From NCBI GenBank assembly GCA_033961575.1, contig CM066729.1, positions 101,520,501 through 101,584,500 of the forward strand: a stretch of 64,000 nucleotides of DNA. Reading direction: 5' to 3'. The notes under the pieces were generated by a model. It saw only the letters and a program-made list of their open reading frames with translations, was not told the DNA's origin and made no database searches. Numbering within the stretch: position 1 is the stretch's first letter; every line of letters starts with the position of its first letter. The stretch is from Aselliscus stoliczkanus. Lineage: Eukaryota > Chordata > Mammalia > Chiroptera > Hipposideridae. Of the stretch, positions 45,644 through 57,693 are shown piece by piece. A program made the translations under genes and the position numbers.

Positions 45644-45688
<45 letters not shown>
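45225..45688 (+). mobile_element. Long composite SINE, full length, with internal tandem units
   Basis: Best reference copy of the long subtype. The tRNA-like head 'gggccggccgagtggtgcat' has a B-box ('ggttcggatccc', 45,280-45,291). It continues through the same 'gagggccagtgacactgccctc' that ends the short subtype, then a GC-rich body. At 45,417-45,456 two adjacent 20-bp units 'tgagtggccggcagccagca' occur. The 3' part 'caactagactgaagaacagc' and 'ttccccttccccgattcccc' is of the Rhin-1 tail type, and an (AAAT)n tail (45,636-45,694) replaces poly(A). Target-site duplication 'aaataaggtgggtc' is identical at 45,211-45,224 and 45,689-45,702, indicating a recent insertion. Confidence 0.93.
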
Positions 45689-45694
<6 letters not shown>

Positions 45695-45869
45695 GGTGGG
45701 TCAGTTCCAAGATCCATTTATGTCCTTATATATTCATTTGATTTAGTCTTTAAAATTGTATCTGTCCTGCTGGAAAATTAGCTAATTAAATTAAGAGATC
45801 TCCCACTTTGCCTCCTTTTCTTCTCTTTCCAACAATATCTCTATGTCACTTAAAGGTTGAATGTGGAGT

Positions 45870-46010
45870 ATGGATGATTGAAAAACCTGGGTTCTCTCCC
45901 TGGCCCTGCTAGTATATAACCTAGGTCAAGTCATGTAACCATTTTGTGCCTTGGCTTCAGCATTTGTAAGTTGTAAGAGTTTCTTCCAGATCTAAAATTC
46001 TGATAGTCTA
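45870..46010 (+). mobile_element. MIR SINE fragment
   Basis: 'acctgggttctctccctggc', 'cctaggtcaagtcatgtaac' and 'tgtgccttggcttcagcatt' are MIR core order; 'ttccagatctaaaattctga' is the usual continuation in such copies. Confidence 0.65.
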
Positions 46011-46014
46011 GCTC

Positions 46015-46556
46015 ACCACATCCTGTGTGGACATGTCCATAAATTCCATGAACATTCTAAAAGAGTAAGAAAACTTCTTGAGAAAAGAGAAGAATCAGCA
46101 AAGCAGGAAGGTCATTGTGACCTCGTCCCTTCACCCCTCTTCCCTGAAACAGGTTCTGAAACTCCCTTGTGCAATCTTCCCTCCCTGTACCAGGAGGAAA
46201 GAGAACATTGCAATCACCAGAGAATGGGGAATGGGGCCCAGAAATTTATACAAACAGACATTGTTAAACTAACCCTTACCTTCCTAGTTACAGCTTCACC
46301 ATTTACTACTTACTCCAAGCCCAAACCTCTCTGACTTGTCAACTCTTCACAAATGTATTGTTTCTGTGTCTATAAGATATAAACTCTTCCTGCGAAGGTC
46401 ACTTCTTTAGGTCTCATTCTCTTGTACAGACTCTCATATACATGTAAAATTACAATAAAAGTTGTATGCTTTTCTCCTGTTAATCTGTCTTTGTTGTTCT
46501 AATTTTCAAACCCAGCTAAAGGACCCAAAGATGGTCAAGGAAAATTTTCTCCCTCC
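46015..46556 (+). mobile_element. Solo LTR, ERV1-like
   Basis: It carries the expected LTR layout: a U3-like region, a TATA-like 'tataagatataaac' (46,372-46,385), an AATAAA polyadenylation signal (46,454-46,459), a T-rich R/U5 with 'ctgttaatctgtctttgttg', and an end at '...ccctccaca'. The R/U5 style is that of class I (gammaretrovirus-like) endogenous retroviruses. No gag, pol or env is attached on either side, so it is a solo LTR left by recombination. The 5' edge is approximate and no target-site duplication could be fixed. No viral protein is encoded. Confidence 0.6.
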
Positions 46557-46867
46557 ACAGATCTTATAATGAGCTCTTCTTCTTCTCATATATCTATCTT
46601 TACAAAGCTTGCAAATGCCTTTGCTTCTCCTGCAGTTTTTATTTAATTCATTATAGGCTGGGAGTTGCCAATACATTTCATATACATAAAAAAGTGTTAT
46701 TACACCACTGTCCTTTTTCTTGTAGCCCAAGCTCACAAAATGCAGTGAAAAACTCAAATGCTATCTAGATTTATGAATTGTCTTTTCTATAAGCACCCTG
46801 TCCCACCAGTACCTACACTTTGTGGCAATTCACCCAATTTGATTTACCAACATAAAATTTAGGTGCA

Positions 46868-46907
<40 letters not shown>

Positions 46908-47504
46908 TATAATTATCTTGAGGACCCAAAATGGCCAATGATGGACTGCTATAAAATCTGCAAAGTTTCTAGGTCAAATCTAAACAACTACCACCTATTT
47001 TTTGGAAGATATTTTGAACCAGAAATTATCAACTTGATTTCTCTACTCTACACATTTTGTCCAAAAAAAAATAAAAAAAAATGCTATTACCACTTAAAGT
47101 TCCATGTAGATTTAGTCAAATCAGTTTTAAAAGAATAGCAAAAAAGAACTGTGTATTAGTTTCATACTGTTGTATTTAGGAGTTATTCCTTAATAGATAA
47201 AGGCATATGCATGTCAAATTCTTCCACCTACTGTTTAGGTAACTTTGATAGGATTAAAAGAGAATAATGAAATAACTCTTAAAAATCAATAAACATTTGT
47301 TTGAATATAACCTATTGCCTGCTATGTTACCATTCCATGTTAAATGAAATGTTTTTCAGTGACTGAATGTTAAAATTCCATGCAGTTGACCTAGATTAAA
47401 AACTAGAATTTTATATTTAGTGATGCTTATTTTGCTGTTAATGTGTATTTATTGTCTTAAACTGATAGGGCTTGATAATTTTCACTCAAATCCATTAGGA
47501 AATC
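46557..47504. other. Unassigned sequence with CA repeat
   Basis: (AC)n at 46,871-46,905. 47,290-47,345 resembles a short MIR/L2 tail. No gene recognised. Confidence 0.4.
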
Positions 47505-47730
47505 TTGTCTCTGCCTTTAAAATATATTCAGAAGAAAACCTCTCTGACTTACACTTCCTTTGCTACCATACTAATCAAAGTAAGAAGCACATCTCTATAG
47601 GATTACCAAAATGACTTCCTAATCCGTCTCTCTATTTCTACCCTTTCTTTCCCTTATATCTACTGTCCACAGAGCAGGTTAGGTAATCTTGTTAAATGTA
47701 AGTCAGGCCATGTTATAATTCTCCTCAAGA
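47505..47730 (+). mobile_element. L2 LINE fragment (tentative)
   Basis: 'cagagcaggttaggtaatctt', 'aaatgtaagtcaggccatgt', 'tataattctcctcaagac' fit the L2 stretch that normally reads 'gatctttttaaaatgtaaatcaggtcatgt'. Confidence 0.5.
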
Positions 47731-47734
47731 CTAA

Positions 47735-48182
47735 AAAACATTTATTTGAGCAAAAAAGAGGTGTAGCCAGGGAGACACAAATTGAAGTGTCTAAATTGAG
47801 CAACCTAAATTGTGTTCCACTAAGACAAAGGGGAGGCTGCCTTTTAGAGTCAAAGTTCCTGCCAAGGTCCTCAGTTAGGTCCATTTATGTAAATGAAGTA
47901 TCCAAATTGTGCAGCTCTGCTAGTATAAAGCAGGTATCAGTTTGTTGGTAGAAAGGTGATACCAGGGTTTCCCTGCAGCAGTTGACTCAGAGGCTTAAAC
48001 AAGGGGGCAGGAAGCTGAGAGTTCCCAGCATACAGTACATGAGGAGTCCTTGTCAGGAGACGGCCACTGGACTTTTAATGTTTATAAAATTTAGGTCTCT
48101 GGTTGACCAAGGGGAATCCATCTCAGCAGATAAATTCCTTCTTGGGGTTCCTATTACCTGAACCATTCTTCCTGGGGTTCAC
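47735..48182 (-). mobile_element. LTR-like repeat, minus strand
   Basis: The left edge 'catttatttgagcaaaaaag' carries a reversed AATAAA. The block continues with 'cagggagacacaaattgaag', 'ccaaggtcctcagttaggtcc', 'ggtttccctgcagcagttga' and ends 'ctggggttcacag'. I recognise this as a dispersed mammalian LTR-type repeat but cannot give a secure family name. Length about 450 bp. No internal retroviral sequence follows. Confidence 0.4.
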
Positions 48183-48194
48183 AGTTATATAATC

Positions 48195-48300
48195 ATGAGA
48201 AAACTGAGGCCCAGCGATGTTGATTGATTTCATAAGGTTATATGTTAGCTTTAACGGCCAACACAGGACTAGAACCAAGATCTTCCTATTACCACACCAC
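48195..48300 (-). mobile_element. MIR SINE fragment, reversed
   Basis: 'gagaaaactgaggcccagcg', 'ttgatttcataaggttat', 'ggactagaaccaagatctt' match the reversed MIR core. Confidence 0.65.
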
Positions 48301-50935
48301 ATTTCCCAAATTTCATTTTAGCATGAATATCCTCCCTTGAAAAAAATCACCAAATAGCAATTTGTTATCACCAAATAACAAGATCCTATTATTCTCATCT
48401 TGGTCTTACTACATTCAACTCTAGCTGAGTTGCTAGTAAGTAACAGAAATTTATTCAAGATTTGGATAGGCCATAATAAAGAAGAGTGCTTAAAAATATA
48501 TCAACAAAGTGTGTGTGGGGGGAACTGGATAAGAGAAGGTCAATGTTTACCCAACGGAGTATAGCTCTTTCACTGTTGACTGGACAGCTGTTAAATCTAG
48601 AGCTTTGTATCCCCCAACCCCCAAAAAATAGTCTATTATCAAAAGGGCTTCACTTACCAGCTGTACATTGTTAAGATTTTCTAATATTTAAAAGTCATAA
48701 AGCTTACTATACTTAAAAAGATATTACTGAGTGTTACTGTTCCTTTGCAGAAATTGATCCTCTTACTATTTATTCAACTATTCATTCAATTGAACTCACT
48801 GAACAGAACTGCACTGCAAATATTTAAATGGCTCTTGTTGAGGCAGAGTGAATCAGCATAAGTAGGCTGGGGAGCTCCACTGGCACAGTCTGAAAACAAA
48901 TAATTCAGAATAAGGAGTCCAATTTTATAACCAGAACACCAGTCTCAAGCAGTTCCTTTATCAATAAGTCTCTGTAGGTTCACACTGCTTGTGCTCAAGA
49001 CATATAAAATTACCAATTTAAACTTAACAAATAATAGTAATACTAAGAAACTGGTGAGGGGAGGGCAGAAAAAAAAACCCTGAAGCATTAGGAAATAAAG
49101 TCACAGCCCAGCTTTCCTTCCTGACCTCAGGCAAATGATTGACTTTGGACCTGATAATGACCTGCTTATAGCTATTTAGAGTGTCAAGTGTCACCTGGTT
49201 TCATGTCACTGAACACGAGACAAAGCACAGGAAAAGAGGGGCTGAGATATTAAGGGAAAGGAACATATCAAGTTGTATCCTGAAATGTCAATCTTTCCCA
49301 AACAAATGTAAATACTTAGATGCATGTGAATCATTCATTTTGAAAACCCAACAGAGCTTTTCATGGGCATGCAGGATGGATTAAAGCAACAATAACTCCT
49401 GCTTTGCTCAACTGATTTTCTAGATTAAGCTGAAAAGAGTGCTGTTGCAGAAACCTGGCCTCATTTCCTTTCACCTACAGAACTAAAATGTCCTTGGTTA
49501 CAGTGCCAGGGAACCACAGCAGAAGGACCAGAGAAATCCTAGCAGAGGTGAGGCACCCAGAGCTGAAAGTCTGAGTGAGAGCCACATATTGACCAGTTTC
49601 ATTTATAGAATTGTGATACATTTTCAGATTGAGCTAATCTGCCAGTGACCACATTCACCTGTGCTTGTGGCTCATCACATTGCCAATAAAGCAGGGAAGG
49701 TCTTGATATGCTTGGGGAAGAGTGAAAAAGTCCAACATGCAGGGGAAGTAGGATGTATAGGCAGGGATAAAGAGTGACCAGGGAGTTGGAGGAAACAGAC
49801 AAGTAAGGTAGGTCACTGTCCAAACCATTTCTCCACCTCCTAGTTTCGCAGCCCAATGAGATATGACTTCATCCCACCATTCCTCTGAAACTACGGTTGT
49901 GGAAGTCACCAGTAACCTTCTTACGACTGAATACATGAGTAATATTCAATCCCTCATTGAACTTACTATCTAGGCCAAAGGCTGGGCAGTGAAAGAAGAG
50001 TCCATCACAGGTATAGACAATAAAAGGATGCATTTTCTGTAAAGAATTTAAAAGCAGTAATAACAACTTATAAAACTTGTTCATTTTTTTAAAATTATTG
50101 CAATACATCAGCAATTCCAAACAATGTAGTATAAAATACTCCTCCCCCAAACGCTTTTGTTTTTGTTGACCTAAGTTCTATGCGATTGCTATGGTTACTG
50201 CTGCATTTTAATAACATATATTATTGTTATATATGTATATTATAGTATGTTATAATATATGTATAGTATGAAAAATTCAAATAAGCACAGTTGTATTATT
50301 TATCCTTTAAACAAATACCACATTCTACCGGAAAGTTAGGTAATTTCAGGAGTCTGCAGTTATGCAGTTCACCCCAGACATACATTGACTCAGCTACACA
50401 TATTCATTTCAAGAGTAAATTTGTAATAATAAAGAACCATTTGGGCTTGCTTTGGACACAGTTTCTGTCTCCAGCCCTATTGTACAAGCATTCTCACGTT
50501 TAGTCAGTAGATTCAGAATAAACCATGATGACACAAAGGATGTAAAGACAAAAAAAACAGAAATTTTGTTATTTTAATTCTGTTAACTTCATGTTGCCAC
50601 ATGTTAAGAGTTTTTGTATGAGGTGTTTTGGGCTTGGTAAATACAAATTCTGATTCATACCTGAAATAATTTACTGAGTTTAAGCAATTCCTTTAAGTTT
50701 TAAATTTATTTTTTTGAAATTGTGCTTATTTTAAAATTAAAGAACAAATCACAAAAATGAAAATGATTATTGATTCTTATATGATGATGACTGAAAATAA
50801 TTTCAGCATATGGAGGAGGGACTCCACCCTGGGTATTAAATGCACTGGGTACTGACCAAGGCTACATTCAGCATTTGTGACCATGCCATCCTTCCTTAAA
50901 CATCCTTCCTTTTTTTCTCCTACCCAATAGTTTCT
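48301..50935. other. Unassigned sequence
   Basis: No gene recognised. An AT-rich palindromic patch lies at 50,211-50,270. Overlapping minus-strand frames at 49,599-50,150 (85-93 codons) have no domain. 48,760-48,830 resembles a fragment of a reversed L2 tail. Confidence 0.4.
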
Positions 50936-50939
50936 TTAG

Positions 50940-51890
50940 CAGGTTTCTCTTCTCTGTGATCAATTTATCTTCACCTACAAGGTTCTCTGAGTAATCTCTT
51001 GCCTCCAATGGCTTCAATTATCAACTGCATGCTGACAATTCCCAAGTCGATCCCGTTAGTCTAAGTCTAGCTCCTGAGAGAGATTTGGATAAAATAACTT
51101 ATTTATCACACTGTCTGCTAAACATCTTCTCTTCAACATAAATTAGACATCTCCAATTCATTCATATGACACTGAGCTCATTAATTACTCCTGCCACTTG
51201 GAGAAGTCTGGAAAAGTAGGAGTCATTTTTGATTGATCAGTCTCCTTTTTTATCCCATGCCTATTCAATCACCAAAGCTGACAAATATCTCTCCTAAATA
51301 TTTCTTGTGTCTTTCGTTCATGTGCTTCCTCACTATCATTACTGTTACCTAGGCCACCATCATCTCTTGCCACAATATCTCCAACAGCCATCTTGTACCT
51401 TGTAGACAGAAAGCTCTTTTTAAAGGGTAAATTGTATTGCATCACTAACCTGTTTAACATCACTTAATGACTTTCATTGCCTTTACTTACAAGATGCATA
51501 TAAAGAGACCTCTTTTTACCTTCAGGATCTCATCTCTCAGCCGCCGTAATCTTAATTTCAGTATTTAACTGTTTCAAGTTATCACCTGCCTTCAAACCAC
51601 TGCTTAAGCTGTTTCCATCCTCTAAGTTCCAAGATAATATTATTGTATTTCCTTTGCAAAGCCTGACTGCAGATCAAATTTGTGTTAGAGGCTTTTTTAC
51701 TGCATCCTATCAGAGCACCAACTGGTAATTGCTGTTTGTCTCTTTCTTATTAGTCTTTAAATTAATTAGACTTTATCTTCCCTCAGAGCAGACACAGATC
51801 TGTCTTATTCCTCATTGTATTTCTAGGACCTTACACAATGCTTTTACAGAGTGGGCACTAATAAATCGTTTGTTAAATGAATGAATGTAT
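50940..51890 (+). mobile_element. L2 LINE, 3' 950 bp
   Basis: A long run of L2 3' features in order: 'gctcctgagagagatttgga', 'ctgcctgtgacatctccaatt'-like text at 51,140-51,180, 'gccaccatcatctcttgcc', 'cttgtaccttgtagacagaaagc' (the 'gagtgatctttttaaa' block at 51,410-51,440), 'catcacttaatgactttcatt', then the end 'ggaccttacacaatgcttt', 'gggcactaataaatcg' and 'ttaaatgaatgaatg'. It is diverged and non-coding but continuous, the longest L2 piece here. Confidence 0.65.
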
Positions 51891-53009
51891 TTATGAATCT
51901 CTTTTCCCCTAATGAGAAATTCTCTGCACCATGGATCATGGCTACTTTGTCTATGGCTTACAGCAACAATTGTTCTGTTTTGACTTATTTCATTCCTAGA
52001 AAACTTTTCCTATGTTTTATTGTTTATAATCACATTAATGATTTATTTCAGAATATATTGTAGTATAAAAACTTATACATGCTAAATGAAATTTGACAGG
52101 TTATTTTTCACGCTCAGGAAGAAAACATGGATGATTTTAAAATCCACCATGTAGGGATGGACTGCAGAGCTTGTGGCCAACCTGAGAATCATCCTTTTGA
52201 TTTTAAACCCATCCACCAACAGTGATGATCATTTTAAGTCTCTCTCGGTTCTGAACTTCAGGGGAGAGTGTATAGAGTGAATCTTTTCTGATTTCAAATG
52301 CACAGGTATGCAAAAACTACAGAAGTTGAAGTACTTCATTAAGAAAAGGATGATGCTTTCACCACTGAAGAGTCCAAACAGAAATCTAATGCCAAGAAAG
52401 AGAAAGGGAGGGTCTCATCAGAGTCTCTTAGCCAGCACAATCTTCCCTTCATGTTTGTATGAGCAGCCTTGGCTGCCTCCTGGTCTGGTGTTTACATAAA
52501 GATGAGAGGCAACTGGATACTCTGCTCCATGCTGGCCCAGGGCAGAGCTGACAGCAGCAGGTAACAGGCACCTGGACTGGGCTCCCCACGGGTCATCAGG
52601 GGTTCTAATCAGCTTCTCTTAGCTGGCAGATTTTGAACAGTGGGTATGTTCCAAATGTGTCAGGGCATATTTTTCAAACATCACTGCGGATTCATTCGTT
52701 ATGTCTTGCCTTTTTTTAGACCTTGACAATAAAGGGACATTTTTAACCAAGGAAGGGAAAGAGAAGCTAGTGCACACTGGTGTTTTATGACATGCTAGGA
52801 TCCACAATGAGATTAACCTATTTCTTGGAGATCTTTGGGGTCCTATTATCTGTGACTCCTTGTTATTTTCCTTTCCACGACTGCAATTACATCTCCAAAG
52901 GGGGAGGATTCAAGCCACACTTTTAGGTTTATGTGCTCTGAATTCTGACATATTTCAAAGTATGTACCTCAAGGTGGACTTTGAGAAAACACAGGGATCT
53001 GTACTCTGC

Positions 53010-53058
<49 letters not shown>

Positions 53059-53317
53059 CTTGGAATTATAAATACTTCAAGTATGAGAATGTTATCTTTA
53101 CTTTATTATTCTCCACAGGATAGTAAACACTTGATACTCAATAAATTTACACAAATGCGTAAAAAAGACAAAGGTCTCTAATGTATTTTGTGCATGTTTA
53201 CTGGAGCCTATACCTACCTTAAGAAGATATTTGAGGCACAGAATTTGGAGCATTAAAATGGGCCTCTGTATTTCATTTATTTCCTATGAGGCTGCAAGTG
53301 ATGAATACATTTCCTAG
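51891..53317. other. Unassigned sequence with TG repeat
   Basis: (TG)n at 53,013-53,056. 52,080-52,600 is GC-richer and contains a 'cagcagcaggtaacagg' donor-like site, but no acceptor or coding frame pairs with it. Confidence 0.4.
53013..53056. repeat. (GT)22 microsatellite
   Basis: Uninterrupted GT repeat. Confidence 0.95.
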
Positions 53318-53796
53318 AGTTGCTATAACAAATCAAGCCACAAAGTTGGTGGCTTAAACAACAGAAATTTATTCTCTCACTGTTCTGAAGACCAAAAATC
53401 CAAAATCAGTTCCACTGGGCCAACGTTAAGGTGTGATCAGGGCCACAGTCCCTTCAGAGATCCTAGGGGAGAATCCGTTCTTTGCTTCTTCCAGCTCTGA
53501 TAGTTGCTGGCATGCCTTGCTTTGTAGCTGGATTATTTCAATTTCTGCTTCCCCGGTCTCATTGGCTTCTCTTTTTCTGTCTGTGTTAACTCTCTGTCTG
53601 TGTCATAAGAACTCTTGTGATTTATTTCATACACATTTGGATAATCTTTGATCTCCTTCCCATCTCAAAATTCTAAACTTAATCACATCCGCAAATTCTA
53701 TTTTACCATAGAAGGTAACATTCATAGGTTCCAGGGATCAAGATGTGGATATCTGGGGGCCATATTCAGCTTACTATATGTGGTGAATGCATTACC
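53318..53796 (-). mobile_element. MLT1 (ERVL-MaLR) LTR
   Basis: Reversed MLT1 order: 'gagttgctataacaaatcaag', 'ggtggcttaaacaacagaaat', 'ggagaatccgttctttgctt', 'cttccagctctgatagttgc', 'cttaatcacatccgcaaatt', 'aaggtaacattcataggttc', ending 'gggggccatattcagcttac'. About 480 bp and clearly recognisable. It is a solo LTR without MaLR internal sequence. Confidence 0.85.
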
Positions 53797-54245
53797 TTAC
53801 TCAAAACAAATTTCTTCTGGGATACAAGCCATCCAAGGGAAATCAAAGGTAATAGGAACAAGTTCTGATAGAAAGAACTATTCTCAATAAAAATCTCATG
53901 TTGACTATGATTCAGAAAGCAATGTAAAAAGGGGTTCCTGACTTTGAAAGAGGATTCTTTTCCAAACTTCTGTGAGGCAGTTGTGTGAAGTTTGGATCTT
54001 AGGACACTTTTCTATAGAAATAACAATACTCAAGATAGCTTTGATTTTAATGAGCAACATAAAGCTAATTCAATGTAACTGAGGTACGGAAACTGTTTAC
54101 TTTTGTCTTCTTAAAGTCAACTCTAGAAAGATATTAGAGAAAGCAAAACTTAAAATGTGTGTAAAAAGATGTTTCTGGCAACATTATGTATCATAGCATA
54201 AAAAAAGGATGGGAGAGAGAACTTAAATAAGCAACAATATGGAAA
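53797..54245. other. Unassigned sequence
   Basis: No feature recognised. Confidence 0.4.
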
Positions 54246-56114
54246 TGCCTAGATTTCCAGTCAAGATAGCAGAGTAGGTAAACGCTGCACTCACCTCCTC
54301 TCAGGACCAAATCAAATTCAACTAAACCACAGAACAACCATCTGAGAACCACCTAAAGTCTAGCTGAACTGAAGCCCTACAACTAAAGACATACAGAAAA
54401 AGCCACCTTGAGACTGGTAGGAGGGGCAGAGATGTGGAATGGGCTGGTCCCCACACCTGCATGTAATCATTAAAAATAAGTAGGGATATCTTGGCTGCAG
54501 AGGTACCCCCAGTAGAAGCAAGGGGTCCCAGTGCCACATCAGGCTCCCTACTCCAGGGTTCCAGTGACAGGAAGAGAAGTCCCCATAACTTCTGATTGTG
54601 AAAACCAGTGGAGATTGTGGCTGAGTGAGACAAGGGTGGCTGCACTCCCAGGTGCTCCTCTGAAAGGCCCTTTGCACAGACTTACTCACTAATGGGCTCA
54701 CTTGTGCTGAGCTCCAGCACTGGAGTAGCAGCTCCAAAGGCGCCAGGGACATATGGGGAGGAACTGAAATGTCTTGCTTCAGGGTGCGGGCTGGAGGGGC
54801 AGCTTTCTCTTGGACAGAGGAGCTGGTAGAAACCATTGTTTTTTTTTTTTGTTGAGCCCTCCTCTTCTCTGTGTGCAGAAACAGGCAGACACAATATCTG
54901 ATTCTCCATCAAATTATCTATCATCTTTCATTTGCCATGGCCTAGTGATTCCCACCCCACCCAAATTTTGAGCACATCCAGTCACTTCCAGTGGCCTCTC
55001 CATATAAACAGCTTACCTTGACTTATGCTGCAAACTTTCCTAAAATTTCTCAAAGGCTCCCAAAACCCAAACAAGGAACATCTGGCTTTGGCATGTCCTG
55101 TACCTCTGGATCAGCAGTACTAACCTGGGACTAGTGATAGCCGACCTTGGTTCATTACTTGGTCTTTCAAGGCACCTCTGAGCACGGTGAGGGGTGGTCA
55201 TCTCTGGATTGCTTTGTGGTTCGTGCCAAGTGGCCCCTGGCAAGACACAGACTGTAGCTGAACTTGGCCTGCAGCAGGTCCCCTCGCAGGGGGCCCTGGG
55301 GCTGGCAGGCCTAGTAGCCAGCTTCAGACGGGCTGGAGCATCACACAGTTACATCCAAGGATGAAACACCCAAAGGGCAGACTGGGCAGGCACCAGAGCC
55401 CCACTAAAGTGAACCCTGCTCTGTAGGGTCAGTCCTTGCACAACAGTTCCTCCACTGTAGTTACAGCCCCCACTATAGAGACAGCCAATCCTCACAACAA
55501 ATCAGCCTAGGGGTCAATCCCTCCTACTGATGTGGAAAAAGCAATCAAGTCTCAACTACAACATATACAAGGGACATATTTGAAGTACCCAGCTCTGGTG
55601 ACAAGGGAGACTATGCTACTGGGTCCCTCAGGACATCTACTACATAAGGCCAATCTACTAAGACCAGGAGGCATAGCAGCCTTACATAGAAATAAACACA
55701 GGGAGGCAGCAAAAATGGGAGACAAAGAAACATTTCCCAAATAAATGAACAGAACAGAGCTCCAGAAAAAGAACTAAACAAAATGGAAACAAGCAATCTA
55801 TCAGACACCTAGTTCCAAACACTGGTTATAAGGATTCTCAATGATCTCAGGGAGAACTTCAACAAAGAGATAGGAAATTAAAAATGAAGATAGAAAACAA
55901 AAAAGCACCAGTCAGAAATAAAGACAACAATAACTAAAATGAAAAGTACATTAGAAGGAATCAACAGTAGATTAGATGTAGCAGAGAATTAAATCAGCAA
56001 TTTAGAACACAAGGTAGCAGAAAACATCCAATCAGAATAGCAAAAAGAAAAAAGAATCCAAAAAAAATTAGGAGAGTTTAAGGGGCTCTGGGACAATATC
56101 AAGCGTAACAATAT

Positions 56115-56315
56115 TTGCATCATAAGGGTACTAGAAGAAGAGAGCAAGGAATTGGAAACCTATTTGAAGAAATAATAACTGAAAACTTCCCTAACCTGGC
56201 AAAGGAAATAGATATACTAGCCCAGGAAGTGCAGAGAGCCCCAAATAAGATGAACCCAAAGAGGTACACACCAAGACACATCATAATTAAAATGCTAAAG
56301 ATTAAAGAATCTTAA
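56115..56315 (+). pseudogene. LINE-1 ORF1 C-terminal fragment
   Basis: 66 codons covering the end of the RRM and the start of the C-terminal domain of the RNA-binding ORF1 protein: NLFEEIITENFPNLAKEID, QEVQRAPNKMNPKRYTPRHI. It ends at a stop inside the usual domain, so it cannot make a complete protein. Confidence 0.8.
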
Positions 56316-56586
56316 AAGCCACAAGAGAAAAGCAGTTAGCTACCTACATGGGACTCCCATAAGACTATCAGCTGATTTCTTAACATAAACTTTGCAGGTC
56401 AGAAGGGATTTGCACAAAATATTCAACGTAATGAAAAGTAAGGATCTATAACCAAGATTACACTACCTAGCAAAGCTATCATTTAGAATCAAAGGACATA
56501 CATAGAGCTTCTCAGACAAGAAAAAGCTAAAGGAGTTAATCACCACCAAACCAGTATTACTAGGAACGTTAGAGGGACTTCTTTCA

Positions 56587-56588
<2 letters not shown>

Positions 56589-56628
<40 letters not shown>
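56589..56628. repeat. (CA)20 microsatellite inside LINE-1
   Basis: Uninterrupted CA repeat between ORF1 and ORF2 remnants of the LINE-1. Confidence 0.95.
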
Positions 56629-56630
<2 letters not shown>

Positions 56631-57693
56631 AAGAATATAAATAGTAAAATGGCAATAACTGCATATGTATACACAGTTACTTTAAATATAATTGATTAAA
56701 TGCTCCAGTCCAAAGATAGGGTGGCCGAATGAATAAGAAACAAGACCCTTACATATGTTGCCTATAAGAGACTCATTTCAGATCAAAAGACACACACAGA
56801 CTGAAAGTAAAGGGATGGGAAAAAGATATTTCATGAAAATGGAAACAAACAAAATAGCTGAGGTAGCAATACTTACACCAGACAAAATAGACTTTAAAAC
56901 AAAGGCTATGACAAGTACCAAAGAAGGACCCAGCAATCCCACTTCTGGGTAATTATCCAAACAAACCCAAAACACTACTTGGAGGGGATGTGTGCATCCA
57001 TATGTTCATTACAACATTGTTTACAATCGCCAAGATATGGAGGCAACCTGTGTGTCCATCAATGGATGAATGGATAAAGAGTAGGTGGTACATATATACA
57101 ATGGAATATTGCTCAGCCATGGAAGCGAATGGGTTCTTGCCATCTGTAGTGGCATGGATGGACCTGGAGGATATTGTGCTATGTGCAGTATGTCAGACAT
57201 AGAAAGATTTTGCATATAAGTGGCATCTAAAGAACAAAATAAGCAAACAAATAGAACAAGAACAAACTCATAGATACAAATAACATTTGATGGTTGCCAG
57301 ATGGGAGGGGAGTTGGGAATGGGTGGAAAGGGGAAAAGGATTAAGAAGTACAAATTGGTTGTTATGAACTAGTAATGGGGATACAGGATGTAGCACAAGG
57401 AATATAGTCAATAATACAGTAGTAGTTATGTATGGTGTCAGATAGTTACTAGATTTACTGGGGTCATAGGTGGGAGGGGGTTGGGGTCAGAGTGAAAAAG
57501 CAGGGATTAAAAAGTACAAAATGGTAGTTACAAAATAGTCATAGGAATATAAAATAAATCATAGGGAATATAATCAACAATATGATAATAACTATGTATA
57601 GGGCCAAGTGGGTACAGAGCATAGTCCTGACAATATTAAATACAAATAATTAATTGTTCACAGATTAGAAGAAAATACTAATAGCATTTTATA

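Larger units (their letters stand above)
54246..57690 (+). mobile_element. LINE-1 with both ends but most of ORF2 deleted
   Basis: The start 'gatttccagtcaagatagcag' is a LINE-1 5' UTR. The GC-rich 5' UTR runs to about 55,740 and ORF1 to about 56,330 (frame 56,115-56,315 contains GIGNLFEEIITENFPNLAKE and MNPKRYTPRHIIIKMLK). The endonuclease start of ORF2 follows (56,640-56,930: DTHTD/ESKGMGKRYFMKMETNK, then LTPDKIDFKTKAMT). At about 56,925-56,940 the text jumps directly to the ORF2 C-terminus ('cccagcaatcccacttctgg'; frame 56,990-57,202 contains FTIAKIWRQPVCPSMDEWI), skipping roughly 3 kb including all of the reverse transcriptase. The 3' UTR holds a duplicated 'ggaatatagtcaataata'-like unit. 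It ends where a mariner begins. Confidence 0.8.

Noticed and set aside
46015..46556. Possible complete endogenous retrovirus
   Set aside because: Only one LTR is seen; no gag, pol or env resemblance exists on either side.
54322..54836. Overlapping 107- and 158-codon minus-strand frames
   Set aside because: They are antisense to the GC-rich LINE-1 5' UTR and have no protein features.
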